This document shows, in pieces, positions 11,059-23,753 of a DNA stretch of 64,000 nucleotides. Both the position numbers and the translations under genes were made by a program. Every line of letters starts with the position of its first letter. Within the stretch, counting starts at the first letter, position 1. A model generated the notes under the pieces. The model worked only from the letters and a program-made list of their open reading frames with translations. It did not search any database and was not told the origin of the DNA. The stretch is from Fagopyrum homotropicum (taxonomy: Eukaryota; Streptophyta; Magnoliopsida; Caryophyllales; Polygonaceae), in the NCBI GenBank assembly GCA_033239125.1, contig BSWB01000004.1, positions 60,263,501-60,327,500 on the forward strand, written 5' to 3'.

Positions 11059-14000
11059 ATGGAAGTGGCAAAGCAGAGGTGCAAGACGACGCTTCAAAGG
11101 ATCCAGGGCTTGCCTCTTTCTAAAATCAGCGACTCCTGTAAGCGCACCTTGCTTCGATTGGTCACCTCCGAGCTCAATTTCTTATCTCGCCTTTCTCCCA
11201 ATTCTTCCCCTCCTCTCAGGTCTCCTTTTTCCGCCCTTCTCGATTTTCTTTCGTTTTCATTGATTCTTCTCTTCAGTTTCATTGCTCGCTGGGGATTCCG
11301 ATGATTTTAGTTCTCAATTCCTTTCCTTTTAAGTTGACCTAGTTGTTTGATTTATTAGGGTTCTTCTGCTGCGTTTTGATGATTCCGTGATTAGCTTGTT
11401 CTTAGATCATGATCCCTTAACCCTGCGTTTGATTCCTGTTTTAATTAGGCAATATCTACAAACCCACACGTTAAATTGATAAAATATCCAAACAAAACCA
11501 CCTTTAATTCTGGTCACTTTCCCCAAAACTAAAATTTTACAAACAAAATTGCACTTCTCTCATATTCTTTGTTCACTCAACTTCATACCCGATACTTATT
11601 CAAGAAAAAAAACGTTCAAAATACTCCTGACAAAGTTATATCATCGAATACTTGTGGATGAAAGGGGTGTTTTTTTATATGTCATGGTTTTCCATAATGT
11701 TTTTGTAAATGTCAAATGAGTTTGGGTTCTTAATTGCTAACAAAATACGGATACATGGAACTTCATATCTAACAGGCGGCTTTGCACAAAGAGGCTTAAA
11801 TATCAGGCGGATTTATATCTCATGGTTTCTCCTATTTAAGAAGCTAATCGAAGATGGCTGGTGTGGTTGTGGGTTGATAATTGGCATGCTTGTTTATATG
11901 TTTTAGCAACCATGTTGGTTGTTGAGACAATGATGTTAGGGGTCATATCATTTCATATGCTCAATCTGTAAATGAAAGTAATACTTTGGTGAAAAATATT
12001 ATTATTTTCTGAAACCTGTTTGATCTTCAGTACGAAACACGCTGGATAAAAAGAAGTTTTTCCTTTGAAAATGCAGTTGCAACATCGGGCATATTGAAGC
12101 AATTGTTCAAATACTTGAACACCCATGCATAACCGGAGTATCCCGTGTGTGCAAGCCAGTGCCTATATCGGCCAGTACCGGGAACCAAGACAATAATGTG
12201 ACGCAACCTAAAAATATCCATGTTGATATAGTTTGCACACTAAACAAGAGTCCAGTATGGTTTGTTTTATCAGACCGGAATCCAAGGTATATTTCTTGGG
12301 ATGACTCTCAGGGAAACAAAGGCCTGAAAACAAGAATTAGGCAAGTACTTGCTGCCGCTGAATATTCACCTGCACTTCAGCCTTCCTCAATCATTCTCTT
12401 CTTTGCTTCTGGAATTGAGAAATCTATTCAGGACAAGCTCATGATGGAGTTTGGTTTTTCTGAATTCGAACTTAAAATGGAAGCCCTGGATACTGTTTCC
12501 ATGTTCACTGAGGAATTGGAAGATGAATGGGTGAATGTACATTCGAGATCATATAAGAAGGCATGCATCTTGAGTGTCAAAGTGGGCCAATATCCATATG
12601 CATCGACTTTAGGGCAGGTCAATGCTGAAGAGACGTTTCGTGTTCTTGGAGCTAAGGTCACTGTAGACGATAAGCAGTTGAACATGGCTACTTCATTTCA
12701 GTCTCTCATTTCACAGTTGAAAGATTACTCTACGGACGTGGAGGATACAAATTCTCCCAGAACTGGGAACATTAAAGAGGAAGATGAATTATTGAACTTC
12801 GATACCACTGCATTAGTTGCTATTGTGTCTGGCATCAGCAATGGGGGTGCAGAACAGCTACTAAATACACCTGAGAGTCTGTTGAAAAATCGGTTTAAGA
12901 ATAATACCGAGTTTGTCATTTCTCAGGTATCTTTTTTTAGCTTTTTGTCTTTCTTCATTGATAAACCAACAGCATTAGTTGCTGCATCCAGATACTTGTT
13001 TTCAAGGAAAAGTCCAGATATCTTGTGTTTTTTCTTCTTATAAGGAAACTTACCTTTACTTGTTCTTCTGAACAAAAAATGAAGCAATGAAGGCATTACA
13101 AATGGTTTCATAAGAGGAAACCATAGTGGGTGAAAAAACAAGTATTTTCTAATGGCTACAGTAATTGAAGCAATTTATCTGAACCTTTATTTGCTCTGGC
13201 CTTATGTGTAATGGCTAAATTAATATGCATATCATTCTTGCAATACACATATGGAATGAACGCTGAAGATTAGAGAGCAATATGATGTGGACATGAGACT
13301 TGGATGGAATTTTATGAAGTAAATGAATATAGAAGAATTGTTAAAACTTTCCTGTTGAAATAATAGAAGGCATAAGAGTTTATTAGGAATCCAAAGATTC
13401 TCCTGGCTGATGTTCTTAAGATTGGTTAGTGTCATACTTAAATGGGAAAATTGGCATATACTGTTTCTGCGATTGGCACTTTGTGCAAAGTTGTTACCCT
13501 TACATGCAAAGGAGTACATAGAGAATAATACCTGTCATAAAATTGACAGGTCATACTTTTGCACCTTCAAGAATCGGCCCTTTTAGCGGTTCTATTTTTT
13601 GTCAGTGACCCATTTGCAGTGAATTCCAACAGAGCTGTCGATCAATTTTAATACTGTCATAAGTTCTAATTACCAATTACCTGAACATTATGTTGCAAAG
13701 CAAAACTATGTAATTTGTGGTGATACAAAATTTTCAAGCTTCTTAGGTGAAACCTGTTATATGGAGATATATTCGGACAACCCTATGCTGCTTGTATACA
13801 TGTGAAACGAAATAACTTTTCAGTTACGAAAAGCACAAAGGCTGAACACTTGCATGTATATGTTGAATAATATATATTCCGGAACATTGTCTCGACTAAA
13901 ATATTTCATGCTGAATTCTATCTAGGCGATGACAGAATTGAAAAATCCAATCCTTTCTGAAATGTATGGCGTAATTGCTGGGAAAAGGGGTATTATGTGT

Positions 14001-14823
14001 AAGACCGTGTATTCAGAATTCATGGAATTGGTATCTATGTATGCTGGGCCTAATGAGAAACGAAGAGCTGATCTATTAGTGACCTGCATCAGGTAAATTT
14101 CTTAATGCTAAATGCTAAATCTTTCGTTGTTCCGTTTTCTATTCGGTACTCCTCTCGGTTCTTGGCGTTTCATCTATCTTTTTCTTCCCTGAGGCAGAAT
14201 CAAAAAGCTCTTCTGTAAGAAACATAAAATTGTAGGAAATCAACCTTATGGTAAATTTCTTGATGCTAAATCTTGTATTTGACCCACTTTCTACTAAGTG
14301 CTACCTTGATTATTCATTATTTTGCTCATGTTTCACATAGTCAAGGAACATCAGATCTGTTTGTTATGTAGGACCTTCATTTTGCCTTTTGTTGTTGCTT
14401 CGACTGTTAAGGGTGATAACAATACCATCAAAATACTTCTTTTGATCTGGTTATTTAGGATCCGGTGTATGTTGTCATGTGCTTTGGTGTATATTGTCTT
14501 TGTACTGCATTGATTCAATATAGCTGCCTCTTTGCTAAACTTGATTTTCCTTTTATTTTGCTTATGTCATTGTTGATTGAATATTTGCTTAATTTTTCCA
14601 CTCTGATATTGACAGCGTTGTGCCTGATAGCCCTTCAAAGCGGTTGGCGAGTCTTACAAGCACCCGGAAACTGGATCGGAAGAACAAGGTTGTGTTTGGG
14701 ACTGGAGATTTCTGGGGCTCTCCTACTCTGACTGCAAATCAGGGGTTTGTTAGAGCTGTTTCACAGACAGGAATGTCTTTGGCTACAATTGAACATAGAT
14801 CTCGGGCTTTAGTTGGAGACTAG
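11059..14823 (+). CDS. C7orf25/UPF0415 (DUF1308) homologue, 4 exons
   Basis: Exons deduced from frame and GT-AG sites are 11059-11219, 12077-12926, 13926-14092 and 14616-14823. Together they give 1386 nt, or 461 residues plus TAG. Phases agree at all three junctions. The N-terminus begins MEVAKQRCKTTLQRIQ. Exon 2 carries NIGHIEAIVQILEHP and the long conserved middle. The last two exons form the DUF1308-type C-terminus (AGKRGIMCKTVYSEF, FGTGDFWGSPTLTANQGFVR). The length is close to other family members (human protein about 420 residues). Molecular function of the family is not established, and no signal peptide or membrane segment is evident. The 12031 acceptor candidate was rejected because it leads to a stop; ATGCAG at 12071-12076 restores frame. 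Confidence 0.85.
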
Positions 14824-15660
14824 ATATTCAACAAGGTTGTCTGTTTTGCGACAACACGAACTGAAATGGGCCTTTTGCTCCGAAGCCAGTCAACTACTCT
14901 ATACTAGATTTTTAGGCCGCTTGAATTAACTATGAACATGTTGGTACGATAAGAGTTAATGAGAGTTTTGGACAGTTTAAGTTGACGAAATAGTCATTTT
15001 TAAGTTTTAATTGGTGTTTTAGGCTTTATATTTGTAATCTTTTCGTGAATAAATTGATATACAACACCTACATTAAATAAATATACAAAAATAACCCAAA
15101 GGCTTGGATAAACTAGCACACCAAATGATCTTATGAAATAAATTAATAATATTTACACAAACTAACCCTCAAATACTTATGCAAACTAATACGCGTCAAA
15201 TAATTATAAATCAATAATATTTACATAAACTACTACTCAAACATTTATACAAACTAATACACATCATATATTTATACGAAATAACTCATGAGAATTTCTA
15301 CAAGCTAATGCACAAAACTTACCACAAAAACACAAAATTATTCATGAACCAAAATTTACACAAACTAACTCACTAAAGATTTACATAATAAATCATGAAA
15401 GGTGAATATTACTTTGATATATAAGAGTAATCTGTTGGATGTGTATGATGATAAAAAAAAATGAAATAATATAATATTTCTTGTATATATAAGAGTAATT
15501 TTTTTATTTTTTATTTTATAAAATCATGAAAGGTGAATATAGTAGCTCCTTGTGTAGCGGTGAAGGTTTGACAATCTGTTGGATGTGTATGATGCTAAGT
15601 TCATGTTTTGTCCCTTTTACCTACTTTTCCACTTTACACTTTGACACAGCGTTCCCTACT
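14824..15660. other. Intergenic region with degenerate short repeats
   Basis: After the stop codon comes the presumed 3' UTR of the C7orf25-like gene. From about 15100 to 15370 a degenerate repeat recurs with the theme TTTACACAAACTAA / TTATACAAACTAATAC at 40-50 bp spacing. A second duplication involves ATCATGAAAGGTGAATAT (near 15394 and 15524) and AATCTGTTGGATGTGTATGATG (near 15429 and 15573). That second pair lies just upstream of the laccase promoter. No gene is visible. Confidence 0.55.
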
Positions 15661-15673
15661 GGCCCTCCACCCA

Positions 15674-15680
15674 TATATAA
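15674..15680 (+). promoter_or_regulatory. TATA box of the laccase gene
   Basis: TATATAA lies in the context CACCCATATATAAACC, 84-90 bases upstream of the laccase ATG at 15764. With transcription starting about 30 bases downstream, the leader would be roughly 50-60 bases. This is the only well-formed TATA box in the 150 bases before the start codon. Confidence 0.6.
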
Positions 15681-15763
15681 ACCTTAGCTCATCAAATTAA
15701 TGAATATATCTCCCTTGTATCTTCAGAAAAGTGAACCGGGTTTGATCAAGTACTCGACCCCAA

Positions 15764-18700
15764 ATGGGTTCAGTGGCTCTGAGGCTGATGCTCACATTTG
15801 TAGCGTGGGCGATTTATGTGGTTCACAAGTGTCAATGCAAGGATCACCACTTGAACTTCTACGTAAGTTGATTAATTAGTAATAAATTGCTAATATACAC
15901 ATTGTTACGTACTTATTGTGTTGAATGATGCGTATGGAAAGATTGAAGAGAAAACGGTGAGAAGGATGTGTCACACGAAGAGTATGATGGTAGTAAATGG
16001 TAAGTATCCGGGGCCGGTGATGCGAGTCGCCAAAGGAGACACCGCCTATGTTAACGTCTTCAATGCTGCTCACAATCCTTACAGCCTCACCCTTCACTGG
16101 TATTATGATTATTTTTTCATAACGCTGAATTTCAAACAAATACAACTTCAGTTATCGTTTATATAACATAAACACAGGCACGGAGTGTTAAACCCAAGAA
16201 ATCCGTGGGGAGATGGTCCAGAGTTCATAACACAATGTCCCATTCAACCCGGCTTCAACTTCACTTACAAGCTCATCTTCTCCACCGAAGAAGGCACCCT
16301 TTGGTGGCATGCTCATAGCGATTGGACTCGTAACTCAGTCTATGGTCCCATTGTAATCGAACCCGCCCCCGACACCACCCACCCTTTCCCCAACCCCCAC
16401 GCTGACCAAATTCTCTTGCTTGGTATGTCTGTCTTTCACAATAATTGAAATTTAATATTAGTACATACATATGACATTATGACTATGAGTCTGTTTGGTA
16501 ACATAAAATTATATAATAAAGACGAGAATGAAGAGAATTATTTAGATGAAGAATTAAGGAGATGAAATTGTTTAAGATGATGAGTATGAAAATAAGTGAA
16601 ATGAGTGTTTGTAAAGTGAATATGATTGTTGGTAAAATTACGAAAAAAATAAGTGTTATTTTTTTATAGATGAAATAGACAAAAATAGAAAGAGGGGTAA
16701 AAAGGAGATTTTAGAATCAATAATCCTTATAATCCTCGTAATAGAAGCTTTATAAGATTACAAAATTCTCGGGTCCGTTTGGTACGTAAGATTACGTCGA
16801 TGAAGATGAGGATGAAGAGAATTATTTAGATGAAAAACTAGAGAGATGAATTGTTCATTAAGATGAGTATGAAAATAAGTGAAAAGAGTATTTAGTAAAA
16901 TGAATATAATTGTGGGTAAAATTATGAAAAAGTACATGTTAAATTTCTTTATAGTTGAAAGAGATGAAAAAAGGAAGAGGGATAAAAAATGATATTTTAG
17001 CATCAATAATCCTTTTAATTCTTATAATCAAAGTTTTATAGGATTATAAAATTCGCATAATCTCCATAATCTAACCTTTTAATCTTCTTAATTTCCTTAA
17101 CAAACGAAAATACGATAATTATTTATCCCTTTTAATTCTCATAATCTTAATTCCCTTAATTTATATAGTTACCAAACGGAGCCTATAATCTAATTTTCAT
17201 AGTCTATGTAATCTAACTCTTTTATTCCCTTACTAAACCAAATTATAAAAATTATTTTTCTTTTTTATTTCTCATAATCTTTGTCCCTAATTAATTTTTG
17301 AACTTACCAAATGGAGCCTAACTGTGTAATGCCATTGCCCTGCAGGATCTTGGTTCAACAAGGACGTCAACTCTGAACTGATGTACGATTTAGCAACCGG
17401 CAACGGACTTCCAGCCTCAGATTGTTACACTATTAACGGCCAGCCTGGAGACTTTGTCCCCTGTTCCAATGGTAGATATCAACTAATTAGGCCTATACTT
17501 TTAATCTTCTCACTCTTGTATTTACCGTCATACCATTGCAGACTCAACATATCGATGGACAGTCGAGCACGGTAAAACCTACTTGATACGCATCATAAAC
17601 GGGGCACAAAGCTCTTCATTCTTCCTTGCTTTCGCGGGTCACAATGTTACCGTTGTAGGCATGGACGGAAACTACCTTAAACCTTTCACAACCAACTACC
17701 TCGTCATCAGCACAGGCCAAACCATAAACGTCCTCCTAACTGCAAACCAGCCCCGCGGCGGACGTTACTACGTCGTTGCAAGGCGATACTCAAGCGAGCC
17801 TCTTGATGACGTCGAGTTCGATCACTATCTTGCTAGTGCGGTCATGGAGTATGGTGACCCTGATGGTGTGGTTCCTTTGTTCCCAACTGAGCTTCCTGAG
17901 TACAAGGACTATGACATGGCAAACGAGTTTGAGGACCGGTTGAGGAGCTTGAACAGCAAGGAGCATCCGACTAGAGTTCCGCTGGATCCGAGTACTAGGA
18001 TGATGATCACGGCTTCCGCGAATGTGACGCCTTTGAAAACCAAGGATGGTGATCTTGTGACGGCGCTTGCGTTTAGCCTCAACAATATCACTTTTTTTAC
18101 TCCTTATACTGTTGATATCCTGCAGGCCTACTACAGGTATGATCAATAATCTATCTATACTAATTCGATAGATCTAACCTCGATTCGGAAATAACATTCA
18201 TTGTATTTGTAATTCGGAATCACAAGAGTGAGGTTGCTAGCCTCGATCGGTAATAAAAGTTGACGCTTATGCTCTCAATAGGACCTTCACGAGGCTATCA
18301 GATTAAAGATAAAAAGATCGAAATCGAGGGTGATAATCTTTGTGCTATCAAGACAAGGGTTGTGGAATTTCCCGTGGGAAGTCGAGATGATTATTTCCGA
18401 CTCCAAATTGAATCTCGGTTTCTTTGATGAAGTTAGATCTGACATATTTTCAAAGAAATCAACTATGTTGCTGCCGACTGACCCACTTGGGAATATCGAA
18501 CTCAACGTTTGTTTTATGATAAACCCGAACTTCGTGTTGGACTACCTCTAGTAGATATTGCTTTCCGTTTCAAAACAAAATCTTTCTATGAGTAGTAGTT
18601 TGGATTATGAGATTTTTATGAGGTATTTTGCTAAGCAGGAACATAAGTGGGATATATGAGGCAGGCTTCCCCGATGAACCGCCGGTGTACTTCAACTTCA

Positions 18701-19262
18701 CATCAGACAAGTTGGGGAACAACTTCTCATTGCCACTGCTAGCAACGAGAGTGAAGGTCTTGGAGTATAACGAAAGCGTGGAGATTGTTTACCAAGGAAC
18801 CAATGTGTTGGGGGCTGCTGTGAACCATCCCATGCACTTCCATGGATACAACTTCTATGTTCTTGGATACGGGTCGGGGAACTTTGACCCAGATGTCCGT
18901 ACCAAGACATTCAACCTTGTTGATCCTCCTCTTGTCAACACATTCCCGCTTCGAAGGAACGGTTGGCTTGCCTTGAGATTCGTCGCTGCTAATCCAGGTT
19001 TGCGTGCATATACCTAGTCTTATCCAAAACAAATAAGTTAAGAATGTTTGATTAGTTGAATGTTGTAGCAGGTGTGTGGCTTTCACATTGTCATTTTGAT
19101 CAACACTTCAGCATAGGCATGAGCACAGTCTTCATAACAAAGAATGGGAAAAGTGAAGAAAGCAGCATGCTTCCGCCCCCAGCCATGCCCAAGTGTAATG
19201 TAACAACGGTTATCCACGAGTTCAAAGATTCACACGAAAAACTCGTTCACTGGGATGGTTAG
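15764..19262 (+). CDS. Laccase (multicopper oxidase), LAC14/15-like, 7 exons
   Basis: Exons are 15764-15862, 15942-16099, 16178-16422, 17346-17471, 17542-18136, 18639-18997 and 19072-19262. They total 1773 nt, or 590 residues, typical for plant laccases. All introns are GT-AG and all phases fit. The first ~25 residues are a hydrophobic secretion signal. Copper ligands appear in order: HWHG (exons 2/3), WWHAHSDW (exon 3), HPMHFHG (exon 6) and HCHFDQHFSIGM (exon 7). The axial type-1 position is therefore Met, as in the LAC14-like group, rather than Leu. Laccases act in the cell wall, oxidising phenolics such as monolignols or flavonoids with reduction of O2; the substrate here cannot be told. 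Intron 3 carries two nested MITEs and intron 5 an RNase H-like relic. A Copia element sits 92 bp after the stop, probably in the 3' UTR. Confidence 0.93.
16487..17318. mobile_element. Tourist-like MITE in laccase intron 3 (outer copy)
   Basis: The left end GAGTCTGTTTGGTAAC and the right end TTACCAAATGGAGCC are inverted copies of the type seen in Tourist MITEs. Internal sequence is AT-rich with ATGAAGAGAATTATTTAGATGA and AGTATGAAAATAAGTG blocks shared with the inner copy. The element is interrupted at 16771 by a related MITE. It adds most of the length of the 923 bp intron. The target duplication is not clear. Confidence 0.6.
16771..17183. mobile_element. Tourist-like MITE nested inside its own relative
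   Basis: It begins GGGTCCGTTTGGTACG and ends AGTTACCAAACGGAGCC, an inverted pair. Its interior repeats the same ordered blocks as the left arm of the surrounding MITE (GAATTATTTAGATGAA, GAGTATGAAAATAAGTG, TCAATAATCCTT). The continuation of the outer element (TATAATCTAATTTTC) resumes directly after it. This shows self-family insertion. Confidence 0.65.
18330..18551 (+). pseudogene. RNase H-like retroelement relic in laccase intron 5
   Basis: Conceptual translation over about 18320-18500, with frame changes, yields VEGDNLC-like, FPWEVEMIISDSKL, then HIFKEINYVAAD and a TH-L-G trace. This resembles the C-terminal part of plant retroelement RNase H domains (PWEV..II.DS...F.....H.FRE.N..AD..A..GH). 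The fragment is short, frameshifted and lies between the GT at 18137 and the AG at 18638, so it is intronic. The match is from memory of the motif and is modest. Confidence 0.4.
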
Positions 19263-19354
19263 GAGATAATGTATTGATACCCTGGCCATTTTAACCTACA
19301 TACTAATTCTTGATTTTATGGTCTCGTACCTCCCTAGCTGGATCCTGTCTAGAA

Positions 19355-19659
19355 TGTTAAAATGTGATTCAACACTTAGATTTTATATAAGTAATTTCTG
19401 ATTTTCCAGTTAATAAGCTAAAATGTAGGAAGTTGTTTATTTCTCAGATCAGTTTGTTTTGAGAATTGTGGACGTGAAACTAGGAAGTTAGTGGTAGAAG
19501 TAGTGGTTTGTTTAGTGGTTTTGTTTCTTTAAAATGCTTGTATCAGTTTGATTTAATAGAAGGGTGTGAAAAAAAGCACGAACACAGTGCAGTTGTTTTC
19601 TGTGCAAAACTCTATCTTTTCTTTACATTTCTCTTTGAATTTCTCAATTAAAGCTAACA
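19355..19659 (+). repeat. 5' LTR of Copia 1
   Basis: This 305 bp LTR runs from TGTTAAAATG to AAGCTAACA and appears identical to 23741-24045. TSD TAGAA precedes it and the tRNA-Met primer site follows after three bases. Confidence 0.96.
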
Positions 19660-19709
19660 AATTGGTATCAGAGCAACCCAGGTTGATATCCTAAGGGAAA
19701 CAAGGAGAG

Positions 19710-22700
19710 ATGCAGAACGCCGGAGGAAGTCAAAATGGGAACTCTCAGTTGCCCATCTTCAAAGGAGTTAAATATCAGTTCTGGAGTTTGAGAATGAAGA
19801 CATTCTTCATGTCTCAAGAACTGTGGAAGTTTGTTAATGAAGGGTTCGAGGATGAGGACACAGAAGAGTCAGACCAGGCTCTAAGAGAGAAGAGGAAGAA
19901 GGATGCAAAGGCCTTGTTCAATATTCAACAAGCCCTGGATGATGATATCTTCCCAAGAATTGCATCTGCCACAACATCAAAGGAGGCTTGGGACACGTTG
20001 AAGCAAGAATACCTTGGAGATAAGAAGGTGATTACAGTGAGATTGCAATCACTGAGGAGAGAGTTCGAGACATCTCTCATGAAAGACAAGGAACCTGTGC
20101 AAGAGTACTTGTCAAGGATCTCAGGTATTGTGCAGCAAATGAGATCTTATGGAGAAGAAATCTCAAATGAACATACTGTTGGTAAGGTTTTGAGAAGTCT
20201 TACACCAAAATATGATCATATTGTTGCTGCTATTGAGGAATCAAAGGATATGGAAACCTACTCTTTTGATGAGTTGATGGGTTCACTACAAGCTCATGAG
20301 GAAAGGTTGAACAGGTCTAGTGAGCAGAAGGAAGAAAAGGCTTTCATGGGAAAAGATGAAAGCAAGGAAAGGTTTGGGCAGCAGTATAAAAGAGGAAGAG
20401 GAGGCTTCAGAGGAAGAGGTAGAGGTAGATCTACTCAAGGCAGTGATGAAAGAGAACAAAATCAGAATCAGGAAAGGAAGCTCTTCAAATGCTACTACTG
20501 CAAGAAACCAGGTCATAAAGAGGCTAATTGCTGGAAGAAGTAAAAAGAGCAGGGGCAAGGAGATCAAAAGAATGATCAAAGATCAAACTTTGCAGAGCAA
20601 GAGGACAAGCTGTTTTTAGCACAACTTGTGGAGCTAGAAAAGAAGATGCTACTTACACACAGTCCAACTACCAAGTGCAAAGGCAGTATGTGGTATGTTG
20701 ATAGTGGCTGCTCAAATCACATGACTGGGATAAGAGCATTCTTCAAAGATCTAGATGAGTCAAAGAAAAGTCTGGTAAGACTTGGTGATGACAAACAACT
20801 TGAAGTTGAAGGAAGAGGCACTGTTGCAATGACAACAGAAAAAGGTATCACCAAACTCATCTATGATGTTCAGTATGTACCAAAGTTGGCTCACAATTTA
20901 CTTAGTGTTGGTCAGTTGCTTTGCTCTGGATTTTATGTTCTCTTTGATGATAAGTGGTGTCTCATAAAAGAGAAGAAGTCAGATGAGCTGATTGCTAGAG
21001 TTGAAATGGGCAAGAACAAAGTATTTCCTCTTGAGTTGTCCTCAAGTGCAGGGAAGGCACTGACAGCAAGAGGAATTGATGATACCAGATTATGGCATCT
21101 CAGATATGGACATCTCAACACACAAGGACTAAAGTTGTTGCAGATGAAGGAAATGGTAACTGGGCTGTCAAAGATTGGTGAGTTGGAATTATGTGAAGGG
21201 TGTGTTTATGGGAAGCAGTCAAAGGGATCCTTTCCAAGTGGGAAAGCATGGAGAGCAAGTGATGTGTTGGAGCTTCTTCATGCAGATTTGTGTGGCCCTA
21301 TGCAAACAAATTCTCTAGGAGGCAGCAAGTATTTTCTTTTGATCACAGATGACTACAGCAGGATGAGCTGGGTATTCTTCTTAAAGGCTAAGTCAGAAGC
21401 CTTTGAGAATTTTAAGAAGTTTAAATCCTTGGTGGAAAACCAAAGCAGCAAGAAGGTGAAAGCTCTAAGAACAGATCGAGGAGGTGAATTCTTGTCTGCA
21501 CAATTCACTGAATTTTGTGAGGAGCATGGAATAAGAAGAGAGCTTACTGCACCCTATACACCAGAGCAAAATGGGGTGGCAGAAAGGAAGAACAGAACAG
21601 TGGTGGAGATGGCAAGGAGTATGCTGAAGGCAAAAGAATTGCCAAATGATTTCTGGTGTGAAGCCGTTGCAACAGCTGTGTATATACTCAACTTGTCACC
21701 CACTAAGGCTGTCATGAATCAGACACCATATGAAGCATGGAGTGGCAAGAAACCAAGTGTAAGTCATTTGAGAATATTTGGTTGCACTGCCTATGCTATG
21801 GTAAATTTAAGAGCAAAGTTGGATGACAAAAGTGTAAAAGGTATCTTCATTGGTTATGCAACACAGTCCAAGGCATACAGACTGTATAACCCAGTGTCAA
21901 AGCAGATAATTATAAGCAGAAATGTGGTGTTTGATGAAGGTTCAAAGTGGGACTGGAAGGAGAAGCAAAGTGAGGTGATTCAGAAACGAAGGGAGATCAG
22001 TGTTGATAACTCCGTGGATGAGGTAGTAGAAGAAGTTGTAGAAACTACAAGGTCATCATCAAATGATTCATCACCAAGAAGAGTTAGCTCACCAAGCTCA
22101 TCATCCAACAACTCAGGGTCATCAGACGACTCTTCACCAAGAAGGTTCAGATCAATGGCTGAGTTATATGAAACCTGTGATTTTGCTTTGAATGTTACTG
22201 AGCCAAGTAACTATGAGGAAGCTGCAAAAGCACAAGAATGGAAACAGGCAATGGAGGAAGAGATGATTTCCATTCAAAGAAGTAGAACTTGGGAGCTAGT
22301 TGATCTACCTGAAGGCAAGAATGTAATTGGCTTGAAATGGGTCTTCAGGATTAAGTTCAACACTGATGGAAGCATTCACAAGCACAAAGCAAGGCTGGTG
22401 GCAAAAGGTTATGCACAAAAAGAAGGGATTGATTATGTAGAAACATTTTCACCGGTGGCAAGGTTTGAGACTGTGAGACTTGCGCTTGCAGTAGCTGCTC
22501 AGAAACAACTCCCACTATATCAGTTTGATGTGAAATCAGCCTTTCTGAATGGAGAACTTCAAGAAGAAGTATTTGTTGATCAACCAGAAGGCTTCATCAA
22601 GCAAGGAGAAGAAGGAAAAGTGCTCAAGCTACACAAAGCTCTCTATGGGCTAAAACAGGCCCCATGAGCATGGTATAGCAGAATTGATGACTTCTTTATC

Positions 22701-23753
22701 AACAGTGGATTCCAAAGAAGTGAAAATGAGCCTACACTTTATGTGAGAAAGGAGGATGAAAAGGAGTTCATTGTTGTGTGCCTCTATGTTGATGACATCA
22801 TCTATTTCAGCAATTCAGAGAAGCTGCTGTCAAATTTCAAAACTGTGATGAAAAGGGAATTCGAAATGACTGATCTGGGTTTGCTGCAGTACTTCCTTGG
22901 TCTTGAAGTGAAGCAAAGAAAGGAAGGGATATTTGTGTGTCAAGAAAAGTATGCAAAAGATATGTTGAAGAAATTCTGCATGCAAAACTGTGAAGTTGCA
23001 ATAACTCCAATGAACACAAATGAGAAACTGCAGAGAGAGGATGGCACTGAAAGAAGTGATGAGAAGATGTTTAGGAGCCTTGTTGGAAGCCTAAACTATC
23101 TCACACACACAAGGCCTGACATAGCCTATTGTGTGAGTGTTGTCTCAAGATACATGCATTCACCATCAAGGCAACACTTGGGAGCTGCAAAGAGGATTCT
23201 CAGGTATGTGGCTGGCACTGCAGGATATGGAATCTGGTATGAGCCAAAAGAGAGCTTTAAACTCATTGGGCATACAGATAGTGACTGGGCAGGTTGCTTA
23301 GATGATAGAAAGAGCACTTCAGGTTCAGTGTTTAGCTTGGGATCTGGAGCAGTCACTTGGAGCTCGAAGAAGCAAGACACAGTGGCTCTATCGTCATCTG
23401 AAGCTGAGTATGTGGCAGCAGGATCAGCCTCGAAGCAAGCTGTATGGCTGAGGAAGATGCTGGTTGATTTGTGTTGCACTCAAGAAAATGCAACAGAGCT
23501 GTGGTGTGACAATCAGTCAGCAATTGCTATGACAAAGAACCCTGCATTTCATGCAAGGACAAAGCACATAGAAGTTCAACATCACTATATAAGGAAGCTT
23601 GTGTCTGAAGAAATTGTTGTGCTCAAGTTCTGTGGCACAAATGAGCAGAATGCAGATATGTTTACCAAAGCACTTAATCAAGTGAAGCACATGTTTTTCA
23701 TGGAGAAGATAGGAATGTGCAAGTTTGAATCAAGGGAAGGTGTTAAAATGTGA
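19710..23753 (+). pseudogene. Copia 1 gag-pol with two in-frame stops
   Basis: One frame runs from ATG 19710 to the final TGA 23751-23753, 1347 codons, broken only by TAA at 20541-20543 and TGA at 22665-22667. Gag (UBN2 type) covers residues 1-277 and ends in the CCHC knuckle CYYCKKPGHKEANC. The protease motif is WYVDSGC (about residue 330). Integrase has HADLCGP, TDRGGEF and the Glu in NGVAERKNRT. RT has VCLYVDD (about residue 1025). RNase H has TDSDWAG, SSSEAEY and the DNQSA block. The first stop follows the zinc knuckle at the gag/protease border; the second lies in RT just after LKQAP, at a position normally occupied by Arg. The last three codons lie inside the 3' LTR. Confidence 0.92.

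Noticed and set aside
12031..12076. Alternative acceptor TTGATCTTCAG at 12030 for exon 2 of the C7orf25-like gene
   Set aside because: It leads to an early in-frame stop, while the AG at 12075-12076 keeps the frame and the conserved NIGHIEAIVQ start.
20541..20543. Programmed stop-codon readthrough between gag and pol of Copia 1
   Set aside because: Not ruled out, but Copia usually uses one frame and the element has a second stop in RT, so simple mutation is the better first reading.
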